From the NCBI GenBank assembly GCA_946965045.2, contig OX337237.1, positions 744,001-808,000 on the forward strand: a stretch of DNA of 64,000 bases, given 5' to 3'. A program made the translations under genes and the position numbers. This document shows positions 11,401-20,403 of this stretch, in pieces. The notes beneath the pieces are model-generated. The model was not told where the DNA came from, made no database searches, and saw nothing but the letters and a program-made list of their open reading frames with translations. The stretch comes from Epithemia pelagica (taxonomy: Eukaryota; Bacillariophyta; Bacillariophyceae; Surirellales; Surirellaceae). Each line of letters begins with the position of its first letter. Positions within the stretch are counted from its first letter, which is position 1.

Positions 11401-12614
11401 GACTTGGTGTCGTTCTTCTTCGTGTCGTCGGAGGCAACCGTCGTTTCGTCCATGTTGACTGGATTACTTGGCGGATTTGTTGACTTAGGAGGATCATCCT
11501 CTACTGTGGTGTTGGTGGATGAAGGGAAGGGGGGTACTAGATCGACTGAAGCTGGTTCTGGAGCTTGTTCAGCAATCTCGGGAAGAGTTTTGTCCTTGTC
11601 CAAGTCTCTGACATTTTCAGTTGGGGCAGGTAATTGCTTGTCACGCTTGGCTCGTCGGATTTTGGTCCTTTTGATAGGCTCGGGTTCTTCAATAGGCTGG
11701 CAAAATAATTCAGCCGGAGGCGGTTCGGGTGCGTATTGAGAATTCTTGTGTCGGAAGGTTGGGCTCCACATGTTGGTGTGTTCTGCTGTGCATTTATAGC
11801 GGCCGCCGACGATGGTCCGATTAATATAATGGCCAGGCCGTGAACCCTGTTCTTGATCAGCCTTGTCGCAGTTGTTACAAAAGAAGTAACCCCTGTGTGC
11901 CTGTTCTCGGTCGCGACCGTAAACCAAGCACGGTACAAATTCTGATTTAAGGAACGTCTTACAGATTTCTGCAATTCTTTTTCGCTCTACAGAGTTGGAT
12001 TCGCATGGAACTTCAGATGCACGTCTTTGTGCTCGAGTTTGCATGTTCGGCGACGCTTGAAGTTTTAAATCTCTCTCGATCTGTTGGATTTCTTCGGGAG
12101 ATGGTTGGCGACAACCGTCGGGTTCGTCACTGGTTGAAGTGGAGCTGGTAGTCTGGCAAAGCTGACAGGGTGCTTCGTCAGTCAACTGTTTTGCAGGACT
12201 GGTTACTGGATGATGGTCTTCATTATTGGGCGACTCTTGGAGATCGACAACGCCATCAATCTGCGAATTTTCTTCTTGAGATGATGGACGAAGTCCATTT
12301 GGTTCAACACTTGTTGGGGCCAATCCGGCAATTCGGCAAGATTTGCGAGATGGTTCTGCAATCGGAGGGTTAAGCGATGCTTTGGGAACAATGTCTCTCC
12401 CAATCTGCTGACGGTTTTCTTGAGGTAATGGGCAAGGTCCATCGAATTCGACACTTGTTGCTGCCAGTCCGGCAATCCGGCGAGATTTTCGAGATGGTTC
12501 TGCAACCGGAGGGACTTCTGAAGTGTGATGGGCCTGGTTTGGGCGCTTCTTCGATGCACGGGTAGGCAAAGTGTATGTAAGATGAGATAAAGCCGCTGTT
12601 ATTGTGAAATACAA
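8439..12614 (-). pseudogene. E2 transposase (TNP2-like), two exons, in-frame TAG
   Basis: Exon 1 is 9023..12614 and exon 2 is 8439..8959; the 63-bp intron has GTGAGT and TAG ends and phase 1, restoring GWEAFNSLF. The joined frame has 1371 codons. It is clearly homologous to the E1 transposase from the Cys/His cluster (VPCLVYGRDR, FFCNNC) to the C-terminus: LDGALFTKN, STNCDMSC, a zinc-type Cys set, LHMENQMG, NYAHMIGSGH, RTQRGG. The N-terminal 190 residues hold imperfect repeats (EPSRKSRRIAGL twice). Codon TAG at 8724-8726 replaces the Gln of E1 (GGDVQFGRF) and would remove about 95 C-terminal residues. Copy 2 has the same TAG, so it predates the duplication. Exon 1 is otherwise open in this copy. 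Nuclear DNA-binding transposase is the likely ancestral role. Confidence 0.8.
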
Positions 12615-13094
12615 GTCGTTATCTCATGGGCATACCTCCAGGGTCCATGTTGGAGGGAGGTTGGTCGGCAGGTGGTAGATGAGATCAAAGCACGATTAAT
12701 AGGCGACTACTATGTTATATATCATACAACGCTGGATATATTTTATACTCAAGACTGGGGTGGCGCGCATTGGGCTAGGGGAGGGGCCTGGAAAACCAAT
12801 GAATGAACAAGGCCGCTGTATTGTCGTCCGTATAACTTTACGAATATTTGCTACTTTTGTCAAGTAAGTATACCGTTGGATTCTTGAGACAAAAAGGAAT
12901 CAGATGCAAGTGTTATCTGACAATTGTAGCCATTAATGGGTGAGTGGTAGTGCGTTGAAAATGGGTCAGTCTTTTGAGGCCAAAAATTGGGTCTTATATT
13001 TAACAAAAATTCATCCATACAATACTCCAGAGTGACAGAAGCGTTTCTGGTCTGTCTGTTGTACGTAGTTTCGTCATCCCGCGCGCACTATATA

Positions 13095-13112
13095 CTAGGG
13101 GTGCTCGTATTG
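13095..13112 (-). repeat. E2 right terminal inverted repeat
   Basis: CTAGGGGTGCTCGTATTG. The inner 12 bases are the exact complement of 580..591 at the E2 left end; the outer CGTATTG matches the E1 consensus but has no partner at the E2 left end. Confidence 0.75.
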
Positions 13113-13156
13113 TATTGAATCTCTGTCTGTGAATGTTGGTGTCAACGTCCAGTGAT

Positions 13157-13394
13157 GAATAAATAATCACGGGCGCCCCCTTTGTAACCTACGAAGGGCC
13201 TCGCCATGCCTCGCTACGTACCGCCTGGCATCGCCCGGCCCCTAGTTATGTGTTCGCTAGTGGGTACCGTGGTCGCTATTTGGCCCCTACGTGAGCGATT
13301 TGCCCCCAAAGGGCACCCCTAGTTTAGTCATCATAATTTCTGATAGTTTGATTGTTGCAAGCCGTATATTGCGTCTGGCCGTCAGTTTTTATTC
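13157..13394. mobile_element. 238-bp non-coding MITE, unique to copy 1
   Basis: Short insertion flanked by a direct repeat AGTGAT (13151..13156 and 13395..13400; CAGTGAT if the ambiguous base is counted). The ends are inverted: GAATAAA at the left and TTTATTC at the right, with further weak complementarity inward. No open frame is present. Copy 2 has the uninterrupted CCAGTGATCTTCC at 42622..42634, so this is a real insertion (or a precise excision in copy 2). The superfamily is not assigned. Confidence 0.85.
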
Positions 13395-13552
13395 AGTGAT
13401 CTTCCGTGTAGTTGAGGGAAGGAGCCATTTTTCATTTTTCAGAGCTACCTAAACTACCTAAACTTCAAAACCTAAGTTTCACCTAAACTTCTTTAGAAAC
13501 TACGCTAAAAATCTGAGTACCTAAGTTTGATAGCCCTATTTGAGACGCCAAT

Positions 13553-13560
13553 ACGCGAAC
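13553..13560 (+). repeat. hAT target-site duplication, left
   Basis: ACGCGAAC, repeated exactly at 20404..20411 across the transposon and present once at the empty site 42782..42789. Eight bases is the hAT-typical length. Confidence 0.95.
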
Positions 13561-13574
13561 CAGGGTTGTGTAGT

Positions 13575-13975
13575 AATGACATAATGAATTTTCTATGACT
13601 AATTGACTATTAATCACGATCTTAGCATCTAGTTACTTTACTAGATACTATCATGTACCCCACACTTCACCTCACTGACGTACTGAATTACTCTTAGTCA
13701 TTTCACCAACTGATAACTACTTTACTTATTGACTATAGTCCTCCTCCATATTAGCGGTTACTTTACTACAGAACTAAAGTCATACATCTCTTAGTAAGTG
13801 TATTTACTACCATTGACTAATCACCGTCATGTCATCCTATGACTATACTTTATGACTATAGTACCTCGTCTCACTGAGTAATGATTTACTAAATTTCTCT
13901 CCATAGTCATGACTATTGATGACTAAGTCACCACTATAGAGTCTTACGACATACTACATACCACACAGAGAAAAT
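13575..13975. promoter_or_regulatory. hAT left subterminal region, TGACTA/TAGTCA motif cluster
   Basis: About 400 bp between the TIR and the glycosylase gene, without coding potential. TGACTA, GACTAT and TAGTCA recur many times on both strands (for example near 13595, 13697, 13729, 13818, 13840, 13905 and 13920). The opposite end (20130..20390) has similar ACTAATAGTA and TAGTCATAG motifs. In hAT elements such as Ac, clustered subterminal hexamers bind the transposase, and that role is inferred here. The promoter of the glycosylase gene must also lie here. Confidence 0.6.
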
Positions 13976-14037
13976 GGACAGCGACCTCTTCCCCCCTTGC
14001 CTTACCATTTCACAGCAGCGACCCACAGCACCAAATC

Positions 14038-15798
14038 ATGAACTTTCTTGAATGTAAATCCGAATGCAACATCAAGTACATCCTTCATTGTAATGCATCG
14101 TATTACAAAGCAATTCAAGAGTACCTTGTCAGTCCCCACGAAGGCATCTCCCGCTTGGAACTGCTTACTTGGGTTAAACGGCATACCATTGCATGGCTCA
14201 TTCGACACCAAGGGCACATTGTATTTGAAGACGACAATACACAAAGCTCTACAACACACGCTTGCGTACTGTCTGATTTAAAATTCACACACCGTCTGGA
14301 ACTGTGCTGTTGCATTGTTGTTCAGTGTATCTACGACCATCCGACCACAATTTCTCCATCAGACTTCCAAGAACACATTCTATCTCCCTCCGTGTCGAAT
14401 GATTCGAGTCTTCTTTTCCTTGTGGTTCGATGCACTCCAAAGATAACAATTAACCGGTCTCCCCTTTTCCAGCAATGTTTAGATTACACTCGACAATGCA
14501 AAGAGGAGTTCCCGACTGCCAGTGTTCAAGCCATTCTTCTTTCATGGTTGAATCGCACCTCGGTTGTTTTTCACTGCAAACAATCGGCACAAAACTTCAC
14601 CAACGAATACGTTATTCGGCAATGCTGTGAAGAAGACTCGTACGATGAAGAATGTATTCCAATCTGCATATCCCCATATCTACAAGAAATGGAAATTCAA
14701 TACAACCATTCTAACTCTCCACCCAAAGCTTCTGTATCCACAGAATCGCATGAATGTCACTGTACTTCCCCAAGTACGCTTCTCCGTAAAAAAGACTCAC
14801 CAAATGATTCTCCTGGCCCGGCCCCAAACGACTCTCCTAATGCAAATCACGAATTGGTTACTTCCCGATCCAAAAAAAGGAAAACAAGTTACCCGACAAG
14901 AAAAAGGATAACAAACGAATCATCAATCCGAAATCACATTCATTCTCCTGTACATTCCTATGCTACACGATCAAGGAACAATCAAATCACCAAGATTATA
15001 ATGCTGGCCTCCAGATCAAAAACAAAAATAGAATATCCTGCAAGAAATCACCAGCCAGGCACTCCTCCAAAACTCAAAGACATCAGTCCGTCGTCATTGG
15101 AAGTTCATGTTCCCCCCATTCCAACAACAATCAAAGAAAGACGAATCGAGGAAATCAACCAGATGATCAAATTTCACCAACAGTTGAAATTATCTGGTTT
15201 GGTGGCGCAACGGGACAACTGGGAATCCTGGATTGACAATCATGTTAACCAGCCATTTGCCGACCGACCATTCATGGTACTAATGACAATCTGCATGAGT
15301 TCAAGCACTTCCGATTTGCAATTGAGCACAATCATGCCACGGATTTTTGCTTGTGGCATGATTTCTGCAACGAGTGTGATTGACATTGCTCAACAATTCG
15401 GCATGAACACAATGTGTTCCCTTCTTTCCGAATCTGGTAGGTTCTATGCGAACACGGAACGCATTGTTAATGCTGCGGATTACTTCATCCAAAGGCATAA
15501 TGGAGTAATCCCAAGAGACATAACAATCCACGAACTGACGAGGCTACATGGCATTGGCTACAAGACGGCATGCATTATTTTAGAGGCTGCCTTTGGACGC
15601 GTTGATGGAATCCCCGCGGATATTCATGTAATCAAATGGTCTGCTTTTCTCGGCTGGACCTTCCCGAAACATACTGGACTTACGGTCTCCAAGTATCTTG
15701 AGGCCTGGGTCCCTCACAATCAATGGTCACTCGTGAATCCTCTTTTGGTGCGCTTGGACAACATTCAAACACAATTGTTGGCCGTGGTATTCTATTGA
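14038..15798 (+). CDS. HhH-GPD (endonuclease III-like) DNA glycosylase encoded by the hAT element
   Basis: An intact 586-aa frame. Residues about 1-230 are unrecognised and Cys-rich; 270-390 form a basic, polar linker with a nuclear-signal-like SRSKKRKTSYPTRKR. Residues 409-586 match the endonuclease III fold: PFMVLMTICMSSSTSD, an ERIVNAADYFIQRHNGVIP helix pair, the hairpin LHGIGYKTA and the downstream PADIHV. Lys509 in the hairpin and Asp528, 19 residues later, correspond to the catalytic Lys120 and Asp138 of E. coli Nth, indicating a bifunctional glycosylase/lyase type. The four-Cys Fe-S cluster of Nth is missing, as the protein ends without it. The gene lies inside the TIRs and converges on the transposase gene. 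I infer a role in removing modified bases, possibly methylcytosine, from element DNA. Substrate is unknown. Confidence 0.85.
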   Translation: MNFLECKSECNIKYILHCNASYYKAIQEYLVSPHEGISRLELLTWVKRHTIAWLIRHQGHIVFEDDNTQSSTTHACVLSDLKFTHRLELCCCIVVQCIYDHPTTISPSDFQEHILSPSVSNDSSLLFLVVRCTPKITINRSPLFQQCLDYTRQCKEEFPTASVQAILLSWLNRTSVVFHCKQSAQNFTNEYVIRQCCEEDSYDEECIPICISPYLQEMEIQYNHSNSPPKASVSTESHECHCTSPSTLLRKKDSPNDSPGPAPNDSPNANHELVTSRSKKRKTSYPTRKRITNESSIRNHIHSPVHSYATRSRNNQITKIIMLASRSKTKIEYPARNHQPGTPPKLKDISPSSLEVHVPPIPTTIKERRIEEINQMIKFHQQLKLSGLVAQRDNWESWIDNHVNQPFADRPFMVLMTICMSSSTSDLQLSTIMPRIFACGMISATSVIDIAQQFGMNTMCSLLSESGRFYANTERIVNAADYFIQRHNGVIPRDITIHELTRLHGIGYKTACIILEAAFGRVDGIPADIHVIKWSAFLGWTFPKHTGLTVSKYLEAWVPHNQWSLVNPLLVRLDNIQTQLLAVVFY

Positions 15799-15929
15799 CA
15801 AGACTTGGAGAAACCCTTCACTTGGATGCCGATATGTTCCAAAAGGTCAAGACTATGATTAATACGTATCGTCCGTTAAAATAATTAAATAGTTGCTTGC
15901 ATATCACATGTATTCTTTCTTGACATTTA

Positions 15930-18900
15930 CTACGCTGACGAGTCTCCATCGTCGTCAGTATTTTCAAATGCGGATTCACCATTGTCTTCTCCTTCCTCAG
16001 TTCCATCCCTGCTCTCGTTCTCTCCTTCGCTTCCTTCATTCCTGTCTTGTACTTGTCCGTCTTTCTCCCCTGTGTTGGCTGTTTCCAAACTCGCAGCCAA
16101 GGATCGACTGGTTTTCTTCCCCGAATGCCCTTGGCTATCCATGGATTTTGAGGTCTTCGCTTTTTTCTGTCGTGGCGATTGTCTAATTCCCTTTCGGGGA
16201 ACTATCTTTGATTGCTTCCTTTTCTTCGTACTGGGCTCTGCATTCTTGTTCTTCACAGACTTTTTCGTCCTTTCACTTTCTTTGGGCCTTCCACTTTCTT
16301 TGGGCGGATTGGGCCTTCCACTTTCTTTGGGCGGAGTCTCTATAACGACAATTTCTTCTTCATCTCCTTCTTCGACAGCCACAACAGTATTGTCGTCTTT
16401 GTCTCTGTCCAGGTCGTCGTCGTACTCATCCTCTACTTCCTTTCGGTCCATGTCAACCTGTGGATTGTCGATCCCTTTCTTCATGAGACGTTGCAACATC
16501 TCGTCACTGTCTTCCTCGGGTTCTGACTGATCATCCGACTCATCTTCCGAGTCTTCTTCATGACGTGCTTTAATGCGCACATGTACGATACGGTTTGCAA
16601 CAAATTCTCTCGGTTTCGTGGGACGGGCTGCTTTTTTCTTACCGTCGGACAGTCCTTGGACGGCCTCTGTTGCATCTTTGTCATTTACTGTGTCCACACC
16701 CTTGCTGGGTGGGTTTCCTACCGGAGGATCACCGGCATTGTCATCATCTTCTTCTCCATCTTCTTCTCCTTTGAGAATAACTCTACCAGACTCGTCCCGT
16801 TCTGTCCCGGCGAGAACCTTTCCTGAGCTGTCCCGTTCAGGAAAGGTTTCCAGAAACGACATTGTCACGGCGGGATCTTCCATCAAGTGGGTTTCATGGT
16901 CAAACGATAGTTCGTAGGATGCCAACCCATTGGCATTCTTTCTAACAGCCGACAGTTGAACTTGTTTTTGCTGAGTAGCTGCTTCCAAGCCAGGACTATC
17001 CTTGGCTTTCGGAGGCTGAACATAAGAGTTACTAACCGACACTCCATTCGCAATGTCAATCTCAGTCTTCTTGATTTCTTCCAACAAGGGCCGGTTGACA
17101 CATTCCATTGTGCGCATCTCGTTGGTTTTCTTGTGGGCCCTTCTCATTGACTTGTTCTGGTGCATCCATGTACCAATTGAGAAGATGCGTTCTTGGAAAG
17201 CATTGGTGGCCGGCTTCGCTAGCCATATGATGGCACTTGGGTACAAGTAGGGGAACATCATGGAATGGGCCCTCCACCAACCAAGGAGATCGAAGTACTT
17301 GCCAATCTCCAGATAGTTCCTATTGACACAATTCTCTTTGAACTCTTCAGTTTCATCATCGTCCCACTTCTTCGAAACTTTCTCAAACTCCTCCGTACTA
17401 TATTGTCGAATTATACTTTCCCAATGATTGTCAATATGATTTTCGCAGTTCTTCCGAAAATCGTCATAGCAGGCAGTGCATGTCTTCTTAAGGGCTCGCA
17501 TTTTCTCCTGATCAGAGGCGGCGTCCGAAGCTCTTCCACTCAAGTGCAGGAGCACCTGTTGCTGCAAGTCATGGGACTTGCGCATGCTGGCGAAAACATT
17601 CTTGGTCTTGCGCTTAGTTGTTTTGTTATTCGTCTGTGAGTCGTCTTCAGCAGTCAAATTGAAAGACCGTGTCGCAGGTTTGTTGGCAGGTTTGTTTGCT
17701 GTGTTGGATTGGGCGGCCATTGCTGCACCGATCGTAGAGACCCGCGTGTTGCTGAACTTGTCCACCATGTCCTGAATAATTATTCTTCGACCTTCCTTGA
17801 CAGTGTCCATGTTGTAAATACCGAAATTGACAAACATGTTTTCGTAGATGTTTGCCAATAGAGGATTGCAACAAACAGCCTTTAGTCCATCGTGATCACG
17901 GTGGACAAGGTAGTGCTTATATTCAGATATAATGCGACGGACCAGTAGTCGGGGTCCTGGCAAAAGGTCATCAAATTCAACTGTGTCTCGAAAGGTGTCT
18001 AGATCATCTATCGAAAGCCGAGCATCCCATTGATCCGGACTGCCTTTTGCTAGTTTGATGCAAGAAACTCCACTATTTTCTCCATTTGGAGGAAGGCTCA
18101 TGGTTGTGGCTTGAAAGTATGAACAGAAAATCTCGAGTAAAGCGGCCGAGCTTGCACCAGGAGCATCTGATTGAAGTGTCATCGCCACTTGTTTCAGTGG
18201 CGATAGAATACCCTCGTACTGTGACAATAATTGCCAATCCTCTTCGCTGGGATATAGTTTGGCAAATTTGGGATCACTCCCAGCGGCAAGAAGTGCGTAT
18301 TGATCCATTGCCCACTTCAGCCGAGCAAGGGTGTCCAACGAGAGAACAATACCACCAACCCTTGTATCGTTTGGTAGGGGAATCTTGATCACTTGGCATC
18401 CATAGGATTCACAGTTTTCTCGGAAATTTTGAAACCGACGAGGTGCTTTGCTACTCATCAACCATGCTGAAAACTTCTTGAATATAGACCAGAATTCAAT
18501 AAAGGAGGGATTAGAATCCATCAGAATCCGGTTTTGGTAGCGTTGCACGAGACCGGTAGCATGCTTCAGCACTAACTCTGCCTTGTGCATATCACATTTG
18601 CCAGCACGGTCGGTCCCGACGATGTACTTTCCGGCAAGTACAGCAGCCGTTGTGTTGTCGTTCACTGAGGCACAGAGATCCTTTTTTGTGAGTGTCACAC
18701 TTAGAAGCAGGGTCTCGGTGAGATTTGCCACATTGGTTGCTGCATGGCCCTCGCAATCCGCCAGCCCAATGGGAATGCGATATATTTTGCAGTTCCTTGG
18801 ATCGATGAACATTACTGTAACGCCTAAGACATCATGGTCTTTGGCCTGCCAGATGTCATGGCAGACCGTGACAAATGGAATGTCTTGTAGGCAAAGACGG

Positions 18901-19907
18901 TTGTATTCCGCACGCACCCGCGTAATGAGACCAGAGACAACCTCAAAGAAATCTTGATAGGAGTCCAAGCGAATTTTTGTTATCTGCCATCTGCTCATAA
19001 TTTCTGCTGAAGAATCTTTCAGCGCGGGAGCGTTTTTAATAGCGAAACGGATAAGGTTGCGGAACTGAGGTTTCTCCACTGTGATCGCTGGTAGGCAGCA
19101 ATCATTGACGAACTGGTAGATCAGCTTCTGTAGTTGCTGAGATGATTGTGATTTCGTAGTGGTCTTTACTCGGAAAGAAGACAGAGTTGATTGGTTGCTT
19201 GGTGCTGTCTCATCCTCAAATACAACGTCCTTGTGATGGTTTTTTCGATGAGTCATGATATTGGACGTCCTCCCAGTTTTATTGCCACACCGCAATGCAG
19301 ATTGATCCAAAGACTTTTCGTTGGAATAAAAGCATAACGGGCAAAGAACAATCCACCGGCTGACTTTCTGATACTTCTCCACAAAGGCGGCATTCTTGCT
19401 TTTTGTTGATGTGGCGTTTTCGATCTTGTCATTTGGACCAAGAAGTGTAGTAGAAGCAAAATCCTGTATCAGTTTAATGAAGCCGGAATATTGGGGGATA
19501 TTGCCTTCGTTCTCGAAAATATACTTCTCGAGTTTCATCCAGTCGATGTGTAGGACCCACTTCCAGTATGGAGAGCAGTTGGACTCAAATATCAGGGGAT
19601 GGGGACGTTCCAGAAGAGGTACAAGCTGCTTCTCTTGCTGATATTGCTCGTCCCTGGCTTGCTTGGCTGGAGCCCTTTCCTTCTCAACAATCTCTTTCCG
19701 GGCTTCAAGTGCTGATGGCTTCATCTTGATCGTTGTGGGAGTGGTCTTTTTGGAAGAGGAAGAGGAAGGCTTCTTGGATGAAGACGATGACTTCTTCTTT
19801 GAACCTTTGGTCTTTGATGGAGGAGTCTTCTTGTTGGATGTCTTGTCAGTGGCCTGGGTGGGAAGAGAATCCATCTTGTCCGAGGGATCTCCCATAGGTG
19901 CAGACAT
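15930..19907 (-). CDS. hAT transposase, BED finger, long acidic C-terminal extension
   Basis: An intact 1325-aa frame. Residues 1-65 are Lys/Ser-rich. A BED-type zinc finger (CPLC near 189-192 and THRKNHH near 219-225) is followed by the RNase H-like core: CHDIWQ (D351), the SVNDNTTAA motif (D417) and CDMHKAEL (438-445). The hATC dimerisation region lies at about 900-960 (WWRAHS, YPSAIIWLAKPATNAFQERIFS and similar). A tail of some 350 residues, alternately acidic (EEDGEEDDD) and basic, extends beyond the usual family length and has no recognised domain; the gene ends at 15930. The enzyme cuts and reinserts the element through its terminal repeats. Single exon; start chosen at the first ATG, 496 bp from the right TIR. 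Confidence 0.93.
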   Translation of the reverse strand: MSAPMGDPSDKMDSLPTQATDKTSNKKTPPSKTKGSKKKSSSSSKKPSSSSSKKTTPTTIKMKPSALEARKEIVEKERAPAKQARDEQYQQEKQLVPLLERPHPLIFESNCSPYWKWVLHIDWMKLEKYIFENEGNIPQYSGFIKLIQDFASTTLLGPNDKIENATSTKSKNAAFVEKYQKVSRWIVLCPLCFYSNEKSLDQSALRCGNKTGRTSNIMTHRKNHHKDVVFEDETAPSNQSTLSSFRVKTTTKSQSSQQLQKLIYQFVNDCCLPAITVEKPQFRNLIRFAIKNAPALKDSSAEIMSRWQITKIRLDSYQDFFEVVSGLITRVRAEYNRLCLQDIPFVTVCHDIWQAKDHDVLGVTVMFIDPRNCKIYRIPIGLADCEGHAATNVANLTETLLLSVTLTKKDLCASVNDNTTAAVLAGKYIVGTDRAGKCDMHKAELVLKHATGLVQRYQNRILMDSNPSFIEFWSIFKKFSAWLMSSKAPRRFQNFRENCESYGCQVIKIPLPNDTRVGGIVLSLDTLARLKWAMDQYALLAAGSDPKFAKLYPSEEDWQLLSQYEGILSPLKQVAMTLQSDAPGASSAALLEIFCSYFQATTMSLPPNGENSGVSCIKLAKGSPDQWDARLSIDDLDTFRDTVEFDDLLPGPRLLVRRIISEYKHYLVHRDHDGLKAVCCNPLLANIYENMFVNFGIYNMDTVKEGRRIIIQDMVDKFSNTRVSTIGAAMAAQSNTANKPANKPATRSFNLTAEDDSQTNNKTTKRKTKNVFASMRKSHDLQQQVLLHLSGRASDAASDQEKMRALKKTCTACYDDFRKNCENHIDNHWESIIRQYSTEEFEKVSKKWDDDETEEFKENCVNRNYLEIGKYFDLLGWWRAHSMMFPYLYPSAIIWLAKPATNAFQERIFSIGTWMHQNKSMRRAHKKTNEMRTMECVNRPLLEEIKKTEIDIANGVSVSNSYVQPPKAKDSPGLEAATQQKQVQLSAVRKNANGLASYELSFDHETHLMEDPAVTMSFLETFPERDSSGKVLAGTERDESGRVILKGEEDGEEDDDNAGDPPVGNPPSKGVDTVNDKDATEAVQGLSDGKKKAARPTKPREFVANRIVHVRIKARHEEDSEDESDDQSEPEEDSDEMLQRLMKKGIDNPQVDMDRKEVEDEYDDDLDRDKDDNTVVAVEEGDEEEIVVIETPPKESGRPNPPKESGRPKESERTKKSVKNKNAEPSTKKRKQSKIVPRKGIRQSPRQKKAKTSKSMDSQGHSGKKTSRSLAASLETANTGEKDGQVQDRNEGSEGENESRDGTEEGEDNGESAFENTDDDGDSSA

Positions 19908-20403
19908 CTCCCATCGAATACACTGTGCTGAGGAGGAAGATTGCTGTTGGATTGTTGAAGGATGAGACTCAAAAGATCTGTCATTATACAGAGAAGCAGA
20001 GGTGCATAGGTACGATGAGGATCATCCTCATCTGTTTTGTTTGGAATTTTGGTGAATTGTGTGACAGAATGCGATTGTAGTCGTACTTTGTCGATTGGAT
20101 GAGGAGTGACTTTGTACTACAGAGTCGATATTACCCATGTCAGGGTATTGACTTGGAGACTAATAGTAAGGAGATCCGTAAGTGAGTTACTTACTAAGAG
20201 ACTAATAGTACGTCTGAAGAATGAGGGGTGACTGACTGTGATGACTGTAGTCGGTGGGGTGAGAAGGCAGTGATTGATTGGCAGACTGAAAGTAACTGGG
20301 GAACATACTTACTGATTTTACTACATGACTTCATAGTTAGTCATAGTAAATCACATAGTCATGTATTTTGGCAAATGTGTGATTATTGTACTACACAACC
20401 CTG

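Larger units (their letters stand above)
580..13112. mobile_element. E2: CACTA-like two-gene DNA transposon, interrupted by E1
   Basis: The left end at 580 reads GAGCACCCCTAG and the right end carries its exact inverted complement (13095..13106), extended by CGTATTG to 13112. E1 (619..6834) sits 39 bp inside the left end, so E2 is 580..618 plus 6835..13112, about 6.3 kb. It carries two convergent genes: a gag-like accessory gene (7046..8353, plus) and a TNP2-like transposase (8439..12614, minus). The right subterminal region shares GGGTCTTATATTTAACA (12989..13005) and the GTGCGCGC motif with E1, so the two are divergent members of one family. The left end lacks the outer CAATAC seen at the right end, and I found no convincing target-site duplication. 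Confidence 0.7.
13561..20403. mobile_element. 6843-bp hAT transposon with transposase and DNA glycosylase genes
   Basis: Both ends carry CAGGGTTGTGTAGTA as a 15-bp terminal inverted repeat, flanked by the perfect 8-bp duplication ACGCGAAC. The CAGGG end, 8-bp duplication, BED-type finger and hAT catalytic motifs identify the superfamily. It carries two intact tail-to-tail genes: an HhH-GPD DNA glycosylase-like protein (14038..15798, plus) and the transposase (15930..19907, minus), 131 bp apart. The element is absent from the otherwise identical copy 2. No nonsense change was seen in either gene, so it could be autonomous. The ends are rich in TGACTA/TAGTCA motifs. Confidence 0.95.

Noticed and set aside
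2604-12614. Assignment of E1/E2 to the Kyakuja-Dileera-Zisupton group
   Set aside because: The characteristic KDZ motifs I would expect are not visible, and no 8-bp target duplication is present. The TNP2-like order of motifs fits better.
580-13112. LTR retrotransposon interpretation of E1/E2 because of the gag-like gene
   Set aside because: The ends are inverted, not direct, repeats. No protease, integrase, RT or RNase H of a retroelement is present, and the second gene is a transposase.
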